DNA of 64,000 nucleotides from Flammulina velutipes. Its lineage: Eukaryota > Basidiomycota > Agaricomycetes > Agaricales > Physalacriaceae. Under the pieces are notes generated by a model that was not told where the DNA came from, did not search any database, and saw nothing but the letters and a program-made list of their open reading frames with translations. The stretch lies in contig CM022370.1 in NCBI GenBank assembly GCA_011800155.1, positions 1,860,001 to 1,924,000 on the forward strand. Reading direction: 5' to 3'. Each line of letters starts with the position of its first letter. Within the stretch, counting starts at the first letter, position 1. Below, one piece after another: positions 1-11,338 of this stretch. The position numbers and the translations under genes are program-made.

Positions 1-267
1 AGGAAATAGGACATTTGTTCATCTGGATGGTAGTTAGATAGGCTAGGTATGAACGATAGCTGGACGCACCGAAGAATGCTAGTTTCCGCTCCGCCGTGGA
101 TTCTCGAAGACGAGAGAGCCATTCGTCCGGTGGTGACGACGGAGGAAATTCGACAGAGGCATCTGGTATTGAAACTTGAAGAGTAGCAGAACTGAAATAC
201 TGTTCCAGCGTGGTCATCGTGACATGAACGTCAAAGGCAAGCCGTGATCGCGTCTTGTCTTTCTACC

Positions 268-1692
268 ATGATCGTCCCTCAAGAAATTGCGGACCTCATC
301 GTCGACCAACTCAGCGACGACAAAGCCAGTCTTGCTGCCATTGCCCTCGCTGGCCGTCAGCTGCTGGACAGGTCGCGCATGCATGCGTATAGTGTCCTTT
401 CTTTTAATCCCCAGCCGACAACAGTGGTACAACCCCCTAGAGTCCCTACCCAATTACTCGAGTTACTCCAAGCTTCTCCTTTGCTCATTTCCCATGTCAA
501 GACACTCCAGCTGAAGTCACCATCTGGATTCATTATAGATCATGCGGCCTCCCATGGCGCATCCGACGCATGGCTGGCTGAAATCATATCCTTACCCAAA
601 TTCTTCAACGTGCAGAATCTTTTGCTCTCTCACACATTCATCCATCCTTCGTACTTCCCTTTCTACGAGTATTTGCTATCACGCACCTCTATAAAGTCAC
701 TATCTTTCAAAAAGCACACCGTTCTTCCACTACTCGAAGACCTCCACACTTTCTTCAGTTTCTTTGACAATCTGGAATCTCTGCGCGCAAACAGCATTGT
801 CTCCTTTTCGCCAGACATGGCATCCTCTCCTGCCATCCAACATGATACCCAACACATATACCTTCGCCGATGGGAGGGTACTACGAGCACCGGAATGCGT
901 GACGCCCTATTCCATCCTGCTTGTCCCGTAAAGCTCTCACGTTTGGAGGAGCTCTCCGTCGAGTCGATTAGGGTCCCAGCTCTCAAAGTTTTTCTCATCC
1001 CCCACCTGCGACACCTGTCAGTCACAGGCTGTAGTCTTTGCTCAACTTCAGGCAAGGATATAAATAATTGTGATTTAATGACGAGCTCACTTTATCTTGC
1101 AGATCCCCAACTTCCTCTGCACCACCTTGAAACTCTTTCATTCACATTGACAGACTATAGCATGCTAGGAGATCCTTTGGGGTTCGAATTCTGGTTAACA
1201 TGCTTCAAGACCCCTTTAGTCCATCGTTTGAATTCCCTTCGCTTTGGAGTATGGTTATCCATACCTGGACTAGTGGAACCAAGACCTCTGCAACCCCGAG
1301 ACTACAGAAATTTCCTAGCTAGTGGCCCCGTATGGACAGAGTTCGACCGCACACTATCTGGAGACCATTTACCCAATCTGCGTGATATCGAATTTACTCT
1401 CAGATGTCATACACCACTAAATCAAACTACTCTTGAGGCATTAAAGCAAGTGCGTAACCTCGTAGAGGAGTGGTGTCCCATTCTGGCTGAACGAGGGATC
1501 CTACGAATCGTGCTGGTCTGTCTTCTCTCAATTCAAAACTTTGATATTAACCAGTACTATCCCTGGGTAGGTTTTGAAAGAAATCCGATCGCTCGTCAAG
1601 TAACATACCTTATCGTCGTATCTGGGTGTCCGGAATGGTCGGAATGTATTCTTCATCATCTCATTGACCATTACCGAGTTGGACCGGAATGA
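268..1692 (+). CDS. F-box-like hypothetical protein
   Basis: Uninterrupted reading frame of 474 codons from the first ATG; an in-frame GTG lies 24 bases upstream but is not a likely eukaryotic start. The N-terminus (VPQEIADLIVDQL, then SLAAIALAGRQLLDRSR and H-x-YSVLSF) has the spacing of the F-box-like motif found at the start of many agaricomycete proteins of unknown function, where it would bind Skp1 in an SCF ubiquitin ligase. The rest is leucine-rich with scattered LxxL and HLRHLSVTGC-like stretches, as in degenerate LRR regions, but no clear repeat. Absence of introns is unusual for this window. The last 130 bases overlap one arm of an inverted repeat whose partner lies about 550 bases downstream. 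Function and substrate are unknown; the F-box call is inferred from pattern only. Confidence 0.6.
   Translation: MIVPQEIADLIVDQLSDDKASLAAIALAGRQLLDRSRMHAYSVLSFNPQPTTVVQPPRVPTQLLELLQASPLLISHVKTLQLKSPSGFIIDHAASHGASDAWLAEIISLPKFFNVQNLLLSHTFIHPSYFPFYEYLLSRTSIKSLSFKKHTVLPLLEDLHTFFSFFDNLESLRANSIVSFSPDMASSPAIQHDTQHIYLRRWEGTTSTGMRDALFHPACPVKLSRLEELSVESIRVPALKVFLIPHLRHLSVTGCSLCSTSGKDINNCDLMTSSLYLADPQLPLHHLETLSFTLTDYSMLGDPLGFEFWLTCFKTPLVHRLNSLRFGVWLSIPGLVEPRPLQPRDYRNFLASGPVWTEFDRTLSGDHLPNLRDIEFTLRCHTPLNQTTLEALKQVRNLVEEWCPILAERGILRIVLVCLLSIQNFDINQYYPWVGFERNPIARQVTYLIVVSGCPEWSECILHHLIDHYRVGPE
1553..1580 (+). repeat. Left arm of 28-bp inverted repeat
   Basis: AGTACTATCCCTGGGTAGGT followed by TTTGAAAG. 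It matches the reverse complement of 2113-2140 at 26 of 28 positions and lies inside the 3' end of the F-box-like reading frame. A second, shorter pair (GGTAGGTTTTGAAAAA near 1745, reverse complement near 2095) is nested between the arms. Confidence 0.75.
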
Positions 1693-2427
1693 TTTAAGTG
1701 AAGGAGAGTGTGGATATATCGTTACCGGTGCGAAACTGTCGAAAGGTAGGTTTTGAAAAACCCTGAGTCACTACTTGTCACAGTGCGATTTGTGATCTAT
1801 TTTGTCACGCTGTTTTCGAGTTTGCATCCTCAACCACCTCCTGTAAGTTTATAGAGGTGTGAAACATGCTTAGAATGCTATAATTAAACGTCTCAATTTT
1901 TTCTACGATTTAAGAGTTTGAAATAGTCAGCCGGGACGTAGAATACACTGATTTTGATGGTTTCGGATGGTTCTCAACAAGATACAACGCCTCTGGCACC
2001 GTGAAACTTTTGGAGCATAGTTATAGGCATAGTACTAATATTTTCCGAACAAGAAATCCACACGGAACGGAAGGGAAAGACCCAGAAAGTCGATTTTTCA
2101 AAACCTACCCACTTTTCAATACCTACCCAGGGATAGTACTTCTCAGGGAGATAAGGAAGGACTGCTTTCCGCGAACGCTTAATGCCTTATCCCACTGGTC
2201 TTTGACAATCATGTCATGTATCTTTTTCCCTTCTGGTGACCAGCAAATGCCATAGTATTGCCTCATGTTGAGCTAGAGCTTTAAGGATATGTAGAGTTGT
2301 AGTGATATTGGATTGTAGGCCTATTAAATGGCCACGCCGTCAGTGGCAATACCATTCCACCTCCTTATCACTTCCAGGACTCATACATCGCCTGACATGA
2401 ATCTCTCCCGGAAACCTGTAGAACGAA
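1693..2427. other. Gene-free interval with nested inverted repeats
   Basis: No coding frame with family resemblance or splice support was found. The stretch is AT-richer than its flanks, carries the right arm of the inverted repeat at 2113-2140 and the nested copies near 1745 and 2095. It may be a decayed small inverted-repeat element or a degenerated 3' copy of the neighbouring gene. The end towards 2427 is the 3' side of the PEX5 gene. Confidence 0.5.
2113..2140 (-). repeat. Right arm of 28-bp inverted repeat
   Basis: Reverse complement reads AGTACTATCCCTGGGTAGGT then ATTGAAAA, differing from the left arm at 1553-1580 by two bases. A further reversed copy of GGGTAGGTTTTGAAAAA lies three bases away. 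Confidence 0.75.
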
Positions 2428-4822
2428 TCAACTCATCCCGCTTGGTGCCCGAGAAAAGCCAGACAAACCCTCTAGATCCCGTTGATCGCACATTATAGCC
2501 AAGTCCAAACGCTGCAGATGTAGACATGTCATCTTCAAGCTGTCCCACAACGCCCGGGACATTAATCCACGCCGGTCGTTTAGTTTATCGACGTCTGGAG
2601 CAGCATCGGATTCTTGAAGGACGAGTGCGTCGAGAATGTGATCAGCAGCTTCTTGGTAGCGCTAACAACGAAGGTCATGAGTGAGCTTGAAGGTTAGAAT
2701 TGGTCGAGTTTACCTTCAACGTGATGCACGAAATGCCTAGGTTGAACCTTGCTCGCACATACGACGGATTCATCTCAAGAGCTCGGTAATAGTATTCCAA
2801 TGCATCCACAGCATGTCCGTTGTTCGCCATCGTAGCTCCGACCCTATTGTAGAGTAGCCAATCCTAGTGTGCCCGTGTCAGCAGGACAGATGCACGAATT
2901 GGAAGAACAGACCTCGGGTCTCACTGCCAGCGCAGTACGGAAGCAATCTTGAGCTTTGTCGTAATCCTAAGAGTAACATGAGGAACCCATGCTGTTCCTT
3001 CAACTGAGGACTTACCTCGTTACTATTGAACAACACCCCGAGCGCAATCTGGACATCTGCATCAATGCCTCCTGCCATTCCCGCGCGTACCATGCTCATT
3101 AAACAGTCCACCAAATGTCGACTATCGTTGAAATCCCAAGAACTAAGATGTTCCGATAGATTCTGTAAATGAGGTCGCGCGAGGTCTGCATATATTGTGT
3201 TCCTCTTCGCCCACTCGTGCACGGCAGTAAACGTGCCAGCTCTATCGCCGTCGTTTGTATGAGAGACAGCCAAGGCGAGCCAGCTTCCCAAGTGATTGGG
3301 GTCCAATTCAACGGCCATGGACAACGCCTGTAGGGCCTTCTGTTCACGTTCATTCTCCTGCTGCTTCACCCCGAGGTCATACCAGGCCTTCGCATTAGAG
3401 GGATCACGCTGAACGATAGCTTCAAGTTCGAGAACACTCTGTAAACGAACGTCAACGAGGTCAATGTGGGAATTAGCCGGAACAAGTACCTCGAGGATGG
3501 ACGATGGGCTATTGGCATGTATAGAATGGTTGCGCGTTCTGGTTGACTCTCCGACCATGTACGGATTATTGTATTGGAATTGATACGCGTCGACAGGTCG
3601 GATACCGGTGGCGGTGGCCTCGAAGTTATCCCAATCCTGTTGCATATGATCCCATTCGGATTCTGGATTCGAGACACCCTTGGTGTGATTCACATCACTC
3701 CAAAAGCGCGTATAATCCGCGTTCTCTTGTCGGAGATATTCGTCTAGCTCGTCGGGATGTAATAGACTCGAGTGATTGGGTATGAACTGAGACTGCGGTT
3801 GCATCCCGTTGGATAACGGCTGGGTATGTGCAATGGGGTCAATAGCTCTACCTTTGCCTTTCGAGGAAGTCGACCCAGGTGCATAGCTCGTATCGGTGTT
3901 TTCCACCATTTGGTTCCCTTCCACCACGACTTTACGATCTCTCAGTTGCTCCATTAATCCCATGAATGCGCTATTCTGGAATTTCGGATTCTGGGAATCT
4001 TTAATGGTCTCGAGTAGCATTCCGGCCGTACGTGCCAGATCGTCTTGCTCGATGTATGACGCTTGATTCTCGATCTGTTGGGTCGCGGATGCCGACATTG
4101 ACTGAGCCTGTGTCTCGAATTCCCGATCCCAGACAGTTTCTGAAGTGAAATAAATCGAGAGTGACAATGTCAAGACTCAAACGGACTTACGATCTACATG
4201 ATTAGGTTGCTGTTGGTGAACAGGATGTTGCGGGATGAAGCTCGGTCCTTGGACAAGCATCCCGGTATTCCATGGCTGAGCAGCCACTTTGAAGAATGGA
4301 TCAGAACCGGCGTATTTGTCGGCTAAGACACTCACTCTGAGGAGCGGGGCCAGGTGACGCCACAGTTATGTTTGGGGTATGTTTCTCCATTTGTGCAACC
4401 GGGGTTTGCTGGTGGTGTAGTAGAAAGTCGTTGGCCCACTCAGCACTGGTCATCTGAGGCTGTTGGTGCTGCTGAGGCGCGTTGATAGAGGGCAGCGACG
4501 TCGCCATAGATGTGAAGTTGAATGCTTGGGACTGGCCGGATCCGAAAAATCTAGCGGCATCCTGGTCGACTGCGTTCTGTGCTGGATGGCTTCGGAAGCT
4601 CTGCAAATGGTAAGAAGTGGAATGGGAAGCACGAGAATTACACACTTCTCTTGAAGAGCCAGCAACAACTCTGTCCTACAAAACGTTGAATTGACTGTGT
4701 GCATGAGTCTTGTTGTCACTTACCTGCAATACGCCTCGGTCATAGTCGAATCGTTTGGACAATCCTTGCAGAGGATTAGATGGACCACATTCCGCGTTGT
4801 TGACGAGCATTGGAAGTGCCAT
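2428..4822 (-). CDS. PEX5: Peroxisomal targeting signal 1 receptor PEX5
   Basis: Cytosolic import receptor that binds C-terminal SKL-type signals and delivers matrix proteins to the PEX13/PEX14 docking complex. The start exon reads MALPMLVNNAECGPSNPLQG, with the conserved N-terminal cysteine (residue 12) used for recycling ubiquitination. The middle is disordered and carries diaromatic WxxxF motifs (WANDF, WDREF) typical of PEX14 binding. The C-terminal half is tetratricopeptide: AKAWYDLGVKQQENEREQKA, WLALAVSHTNDGDRAGTF, LGVLFNSNEDYDKAQDCF, WLLYNRVGATMANNGHAVDA and RARFNLGISCITLKRYQEA. The last exon ends at TGA 2428-2430 after LAIMCDQRDLEGLSGF. About eight short introns were placed so that the frame stays open throughout. 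The gene is complete, with no missing element seen. The start lies 183 bases from the stop of the upstream C2H2 gene on the same strand. Confidence 0.95.
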
Positions 4823-5005
4823 GGTACCCGATGCTCAAAGTAAGAGGACAACTCAATGGGATTTCAAATAATCGTTTTACCACGTGAAATATTTCGGTAA
4901 CTTGCAAAAAAAATTATGTGGCCAACGACGAATCTGCTATTGATACATGTACTAATGCTCGTGCAAAGAAAAAGGAAAGCCCAGAGAAATGTCGACTAGC
5001 GACGA

Positions 5006-6103
5006 CTACGAAGATTCATTGACAATGTTCATCGCTTGCCCGGACGACTGGGCCTCCTGCTTGATATCCTCCTCCTTCGAATTATCTGCATGGCCCCCAG
5101 TCGCGTCGTGTATTCGTTTACACTCTGCACCGCCGTCCGAACGAACTATAAAAACGTAAGTGTCACCGAAAGCCCGGGCCGTAGGTTGCGCCACTTACGA
5201 TGTCTCTGCGGAATACAAAAGTCAGACAACGTCGTGCAGCGAAATGGTGGACTTACATTCAACGCGTCCAACCTACTAAAGGTTTTTTTACAGCCGGAAC
5301 AGACATTCGCCTGGGCCTTGGCACTATGAAGAGCCTGATGACGTCTAGAGGAGATGGAAGGGTGGCATGAGTCACTTTGATCTTCCAGTCGGGGCAGCGC
5401 GACACATACTTGCAATCATGTTGGCGAGCGAACCCCTTCTTGCAGCCCGGCCACTGACAAACATAAGGCCGCTCTTCCGTATGTGAGCGTAAATGACCTG
5501 GGTAACGTAGTGCTGTCAGAAACACGCGGTGCAGACCCGCAAGCAGACCGCACCTCGAAGATTAAAGCGCCTGGTGAAAGTGCTCCCACAGCCGGGGACG
5601 GGACAGAGAAAATTGGCCTCGTTCCGCCGACGATTCGCGCTGGCTACTTGTGTGGCGGACGTCGTCACCTGCTGTTTTTCTACCTGCATAATAGGAGGGA
5701 GACGGGGGACCCCACTGGAGGACGGATAGTGATTTGCGCCTACGCCCGAGGCAGCGTCGGGGCTCTGGGACGAGGCGCGGGGAGGCTCTGCAGATGGATC
5801 GAGAGGCTGCTGGTGCTCGGAGACAGAGGCAGGTTCGGGGGGCGGCATTTGTGGTGGGCGATCGTTGGTCGCGGAGATGGTAAATGCAATGGAATTGGGA
5901 GCTGCAATATAGGTATACGTGCGGGGACCGTTGGGCTCTGTGGCCGGACCTTCGGTGGGAATCATAGAGCCGTTGGGGTGAGCGTACATAGCGTGAACGG
6001 GGAACGCGTCTGGGATTGTCTGAAGAGAGTCTGGCTTAGATGGATCGAGTGGTAGGGACCAAGAGACGAGTCCTGAGCCACCTGGCGCTGCATCGGTAGC
6101 CAT
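5006..6103 (-). CDS. C2H2 zinc-finger transcription factor
   Basis: Nuclear DNA-binding protein with three tandem fingers near the C-terminus, assembled from four exons. Finger 1 is C-x4-C-x12-H-x3-H (CPVPGCGSTFTRRFNLRGHL). Finger 2 is C-x4-C with QWPGCKKGFARQHDCKRHQ. Finger 3 begins CSGCKKTFSRLDALNRH and closes through a later Cys in DGGAEC, a form common in fungal regulators. The introns cut between or inside fingers. The N-terminal 180 residues are Pro/Ser-rich and probably an activation region. The start is the first ATG (MATDAAPGG); a TTG-initiated extension was ignored. The promoter side (6104-6469) carries an inverted pair of AGGGG stress-element cores. Target genes cannot be told from the sequence, and assignment to a named fungal factor is not possible. 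Confidence 0.85.
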
Positions 6104-6469
6104 CCTATCAGAATTCAAGGCCCGAAAACGATCCCGGAAGAACGTCTGGTGATGTTGAGGCGCTTAGAAGAACGGCGGAAATTCAGTCGTCTTTAAGTAA
6201 CAATACATAAGAACAACCGTTAGCGTTAGATTGAATGCCCGCCTACCAGATGTCCCAAAACCTGCCTGTAAATCGTGAGTTCACCAACGGGAAGTGTCTT
6301 TGAGTTGGTCGTGTTGGTCGTCCCAAAGGGGAAAGATGCTCTTGCCCCTTTGGCGATCACTAAAGGCTGTGCGCAAGGCTGTGCGAGGCGTGGGCTTAGT
6401 CATCTGGCACAGCCACTCGGATTACGGTAAACTACAAACGTGCGCCACGCTATACATTATTACACTACA
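6104..6469. other. Intergenic promoter region of the C2H2 gene
   Basis: Upstream region of the minus-strand C2H2 gene and 3' flank of the lipase-like gene. It holds a 9-bp inverted repeat at 6323-6353 with AGGGG on both strands and a tandem GGCTGTGCG/AAGGCTGTGCG near 6368-6385. No gene seen. Confidence 0.5.
6323..6353. promoter_or_regulatory. Inverted pair of AGGGG (STRE-like) motifs
   Basis: CCAAAGGGG (6323-6331) and CCCCTTTGG (6345-6353) form a perfect 9-bp inverted repeat with a 13-base spacer, placing the AGGGG stress-response core on each strand about 220-250 bases upstream of the C2H2 start codon. Regulatory use is inferred from the yeast Msn2/4 site only. Confidence 0.3.
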
Positions 6470-9400
6470 TTAACGCGAATTACTTGTCTTTAAATGCGCA
6501 TCCAATAACCGCCGCCTGCGTATCATCTCTGTTTCGCTGATCGTCTGGCCGGACGGCCTTGCACCAACAGGTGGCTTATTGTACCCGTCCGTTTCGTCAC
6601 TGTTCGGGACCTCGTATCCGTCCACAAGCCCCAGCACCAAATCCAGATGGTCCGCGTCATGCAACGTTTCTCCCTCGGAGGATGTCTCTGTTGGCGATAA
6701 TATAGGCGCAGCCTTAGAGTCATCGCCAGACGCAGGTGGCGATAACTTCTGGTATTTCTTCGGCACAAACATGATTCCAACATCATCCGTTTCCGTCTCG
6801 GTGGTGTACGGACTCGGTGCTGGTTTCTTGGGCGTGGACTGGGAGGATCCCCGCCGCGGTGGTGACGAAACCTTTCCGTTAGGTATCGGGCGCTCAAAAT
6901 TCGGATCCTCAAACCTTCCAAAAGCGTCATCTATCCACTCTCCCAACTCTTCGATCACCTATAAAGACCTCCAGTCAGAACCAAGAGGTTTAGAACAGAA
7001 GAACATATCACATACTGCATATGCTTCAGGCATGATAAGCGGCATCTGCAAATAGCCATGCGACCATTCAGAGAATATGACAATCTGGGCCCAATCGTCT
7101 TCGGTTTCCTGCGCTAATCTGTCCCTCTCTCGTTTCATCGTCGTTTTCCGTATATCCGTAGGTGCATCTGCTCCGCTTATTCTCAATGACTCGCCGAAAC
7201 GAGCGCTCTTTCCTGAAAGCGCAAGATCCAGCTCTACCTTGCGCGCTCTTTTGGCTTCACGAACGCGCCCTGCAAACACAACGGTATCGTCCACAAACGG
7301 GTCCTTCTCCCCGCATTGCATGAGCAAAGGCGGGAATTGCGCCAAAAGATGAGCTGGGGCAAGGACAGGTGAGATGCGGTAGTCTGTGGCAAAATCAGGA
7401 TCGTGGTGTGGTCCAATATACAACAACGCCATAGATCGCATCTGCATTGTGTCAGACAGGGGGAAAAGGGATACGAAACAAAGAATAGCTGACCATAGTT
7501 GGGGAGATGATTCTATCGGTAAAGTAGCCTGTTCGACTAGCCATCGTAACTCTTGTGCCAAGCTTGCTACTAGAAGGAATTGCCTGATCATTTGCGGCGG
7601 CCAGTTCAGCAGAGAGAATACCCTGCTCGTGATCATCTATGGATAGACTTCTTTGTTGCAGGTTTATAACCGGTGAGTGGGGCGTAAAATAGTCGTCTTT
7701 GACGCGCTCCTGCAAAGGCGTGTCCTCCGGCCGCCTGTCCGTAGCGTTCTCGTCCTCGTCCGATTCACTTCGGTCGGTATCGTAATTCGTAGATGATCGT
7801 GGCCTGAAAAACGAGCGCGTCGTAACCGGCGTCCTAACGGCAGACTTGCTGCGTCGCATGTTTGTTTCTGAGCGCTGCTCTTCACTGGAAAGGATACGAA
7901 GACTGCTGGTTTTCCTTTTGAGCTTCTTGGAAACCCCTGGACGCTCTCCGGTCATACTTAGAGGACTCTGCAGGGCGGGCATGAGCGCTTCGACATCACA
8001 AAGAACTTGTACACTTACAACATGCTTCAAGTGGTCCTTCTGCTTAGCCAGCTCCTTCAGGCTCCCAGAGGACTGTTCAGATCTCAAGACGCGTAGATTG
8101 CTCGGCGTCATCCATGAAGTAAAGTTGAAATCGAGGGCAGCATAACTCAAAGCCATTGCGTGTGGTTTGGGTAGAGGTCGCTGAGTATTGACCAAATTGT
8201 TATCTAGAATCTTAAAGATAACGTTAACAGCTAGACATGCGCCACTAGAACTGTCGTGTCAAAATCAACGTAAGGGAGATAGAATAGTATTCTCACGCCG
8301 AGTCGCCTGTCATTATGATCTTGAGAGGCTTGCCAGACATCCCAATAACGCTCCCGCCTACAAATGCGTATTAGTGTTGCATCCAAATACTTCGGAATCA
8401 ACAAACCTGTCTGAATGAGCAATCTGTACAAGTCGAAAGCTTCCTCTATGGCGAATGGGTACGGATCTGATAAATTAGTAAGTCCGCCGTCTCATCGAAT
8501 TCCGAGACCGACTCACATTCCGGCGCCTTCCCGTAGTCCAAAGAGAGTACAGGTTTCTTTGTGTTTTTAGCCCAAAGCCTTAGTCGGTCATCATGGTGCT
8601 CCGGAGACATGGCTATGAAACCGCCCCCGGGAATATCGAGAATAAGGTCACTGCACTGCCGCAATTGAGCGGGAGTGCCATTATAGAAGATATGCACCGT
8701 AATAGGTCGTTTGTATGCAGACTCCTTGGGACGGGCCAAAAGTATCTTTCGGCAGATACCCAGTTGCGGCTTCCGGGAGAACGCGCTGATCTAGATTAGC
8801 GTCAGGAATGAATCTGACGAATGACGAAGTATCACAGACATAAGGATTGCTTGTCTTTTCCCATGTAGCCCTCAGCATTTCTACGGTCGGGACCGCTCTG
8901 AAACGTCGGAGCTAGCGAGGGGTCAGATGTTGTAGAGCGGGCGGATAGAACACATGCCTTTTCGTCCGCTTCATTGGGATAGAGAATGTAGTAGCCAGCA
9001 AACACCATTGAGCAGATATCGCGAAGCCATTTCGGATGAATGGACATGGCCGTCGCAAAACCTGCATCTAAGCCAGTCGTTATCCATGTAGCGCGGTAGT
9101 ACGAAGGGGAGTACTAAAGAATTGATCAATGACTGGAATGCGAAGAGACTGGAGACTGACGAGATTCGCGAGAGGTTCGGGGGCTGCAAGGGAATTTCAG
9201 AGGGAGCGTATTGTGAGCATGAAAGACACACATTGGAGACCCAGGATCTTGTCGAAGTTTCGAACAGCATAGACGGCTGTGAGAGTGCTGACAATTATCT
9301 GCCAAGGCGTGAAGCGTTCTGCACGTGTATACCGTGAATACGGCGTTGGCTGCGGGGCAAGTACGACGTACGGAGAAATCTATTAGCACGACTCAACCAC

Positions 9401-9569
9401 AAAAGGCGAGGAGGGCCGGAGTTGCCTTTGACTATCCGCCATAGCCAGAAGAAGATAACGATGAAGACCTGGTCGCAGATTAGCGTCGCGATGGCGTTGG
9501 ACGATGGCGAGCACCGACCTGTGTTCGTTTCCATGAAGGATTAGGCCGACCCATAAGATGGTCAATCAT
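6470..9569 (-). CDS. Hormone-sensitive-lipase-type alpha/beta hydrolase
   Basis: Predicted acylglycerol or ester hydrolase of the alpha/beta-hydrolase-3 (HSL) family, probably lipid-droplet or membrane associated. The model runs from MIDHLMGRPNPSWKRTQ through a hydrophobic anchor (FIVIFFWLW) to the catalytic domain. The oxyanion motif reads IPGGGF, with Pro where HGGG is usual. The nucleophile is Ser in GDSAG, the acid Asp in GEKDPFVDD and the His in WSHGYLQM. Between Ser and Asp sits a long Ser/Arg/Asp-rich insert (KRKTSSLRIL, MRRSKSAVRT). Around ten introns are needed. Two early frame breaks resolve with 50- and 53-nt introns, and one intron (8912-8957) begins with GC. The acidic, proline-rich tail ends at 6470. 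Divergent from the taspase-like gene with 196 bases between starts. Family call is strong; substrate is unknown. Confidence 0.85.
8912..8957 (-). other. GC-AG intron in the HSL-like gene
   Basis: On the minus strand the intron starts GCATGT and ends CGCTAG. Splicing joins NEADEK to LRRFRAVPTVEM, restoring the expected continuity. No GT donor nearby keeps the frame. Confidence 0.75.
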
Positions 9570-9765
9570 GGCGGCAACGGCGATGGTGGTGGTGAAAGGA
9601 CAAGAGATGAAAGGCACTGATAAACGTGCGAGCGGAGACCATCTTGGAAACTAAAGCATGAGATATAGTTGGAGGTGGGGAACATTCGCATGTGATAGTC
9701 GGAGCACATGATTAGGGCGGAATTTTCGCCATCATTGACATCCATAGTGGTCCACATCCACGTCG
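9570..9765. promoter_or_regulatory. Shared divergent promoter (lipase / taspase)
   Basis: Only 196 bases separate the ATGs of two divergently transcribed genes. A short minus-strand frame (9566-9757) here is probably 5' leader of the lipase-like gene rather than coding. Confidence 0.5.
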
Positions 9766-11245
9766 ATGAGCTACATAGTCGTTCACGGAGGCGCTGGATC
9801 TCTTAACGAATCCTCGGAAGCACCAGTAAAGCGTGCGCTCCGTCGGTGAGAATCGAGAAATGTTACCTCCGTCTAATCGAGCCTAATAATTCCGATAGAG
9901 CGTGCAAAACGGCTGTTGATGCTGCGTGTTCCTCCCCGCTCGATCTTATCGCACGCGCCATATCTGTTCTTGAAGATGATGCCTGCCTGAATGCTGGTAG
10001 GTACGACAGACATTGATCTGCATACTGTTTCTTAGATTTATGCAGGCTATGGTTCAAATCTTACCTTACCAGGCAGCGTCGAATGCGACGCGAGCATCAT
10101 GGCCGGTGATCAGGCATTTGGAGGTGTTGGCGCAGTCCAAGGTAAATCACAGAATATATGTGACGGAGCTGAACGTATCCAGGAATTAGAAACCCAATCG
10201 CACTCGCTCGGGCAATCCTGGAATATTCGCGCGCCGCTGATGCACTAGGACGCATTCCCCCATTGTATGTTAACCCGATTTCTTCTCCTTGACGTTGTTG
10301 ATGTACGGCTGTTGTCTTCAGGCTTTTGGTATCACAAGGTGCTCGCGATTTTGCTCAAGCCCGCCTCGATCCCCATATCCTGGTTGATCCAAAAAGCTTG
10401 ATTGAACCAAATGCAGAAAAAATTTGGGCGCGATGGTCAGACGCACTTAAAGAACATGCATCGCCCGATGCTATACCACCATCCATGCAGGATACTGTCG
10501 GTGCGGTGGCCTTCCAGTCGTCAGGTATGGCCGCGGGCGTTTCGAGGTGAATGCGCATTTCTGCTTGGTAGGCTAATAACTGACCTAGTCTTCAGTGGTG
10601 GCCTTCTACTCAAACATCCTGGGCGGGTGGGTGAGGTAAATCCTTTCTCTCTCTCTTCGCCTGGTGCATCTTATAGTTCTAGGCCGCGGTCTACGGCAGC
10701 GGTTGTTGGGCAGAGGATGCCGAGTACACAGAAGATGGTGTAACCCAGAGAACATCTGTTTCCTGTAGCATATCAGGTCAGCTATTTCCGCATAACCAAC
10801 CTATAGTATTGACAGAAACCCAGGCGCTGGAGAACACATCATACGTGCGTCCCTAGCAAGCTGCATAGGAGACGCTGTGCTCGACGCGTTGCAGAAGGAC
10901 AAGGACATCCACCAGACGTTGGAGGAGGAATTGACGCGATTTTGGGGTTTGTAGTTTTCATTTTCCAATACAGAGACTGAAAGACATCGATTAATAGACA
11001 AGTCAATACAACGAATCAAGTCTCGTCCTAATGCGGGAGTAGTACTGTTGACAGCCACAGAAAATAATGGCAGACGGCAAGGTAGAAATGCTCCGACCTT
11101 CCAGTGGTAACACTGATCAAATATTATACTCGCAGTCCGTCTGTGGTGTGCATTCACTACGCCTTGTATGTCAATTGCATACGCAGCGCCGGGAATGTCA
11201 AAACCCAAGGCAAGCAGTCCAAGGTATCGAGTAGCTCGCATTTGA
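9766..11245 (+). CDS. Taspase 1-like Ntn hydrolase (asparaginase-2 family)
   Basis: Threonine-nucleophile amidohydrolase made as an inactive precursor that cleaves itself. The N-terminus MSYIVVHGGAGSL is the family hallmark and is followed by LEDDACLNAGYGSNLTLPG. The nucleophile Thr follows the cleavage Asp in MQDTVGAVAFQSSG. Then come SSGGLLLKHPGRVGEAAVYG, SISGAGEHIIRASLASC and the closing beta-strand region RLWCAFTTPCMSIAYAAPG. About nine introns of 40-60 nt are placed with the frame open throughout, ending at TGA 11243-11245. The tryptophan-rich middle (KIWARWSDAL) and the C-terminus look more like taspase (threonine aspartase) than plant-type L-asparaginase, but substrate choice cannot be read from sequence. 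Converges with TFB4; the two stop codons are 93 bases apart, so the 3' UTRs probably overlap. Confidence 0.85.
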
Positions 11246-11338
11246 CATCCCCAGGCGCTTGTTATTCGCCAACCTCCTGCGACGGACAACAGTAGGCGTC
11301 CAATATGCATCACAGCTGTGGCCTTATAAAGCGATCTA

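Noticed and set aside
8970..9569. HSL-like gene looked frameshifted in three places at its N-terminus
   Set aside because: Introns of 50 nt (9469-9518, with CTAAT branch), 53 nt, and others at QS|PEP, NL|YSP and a GC-AG site restore every expected block without any indel.
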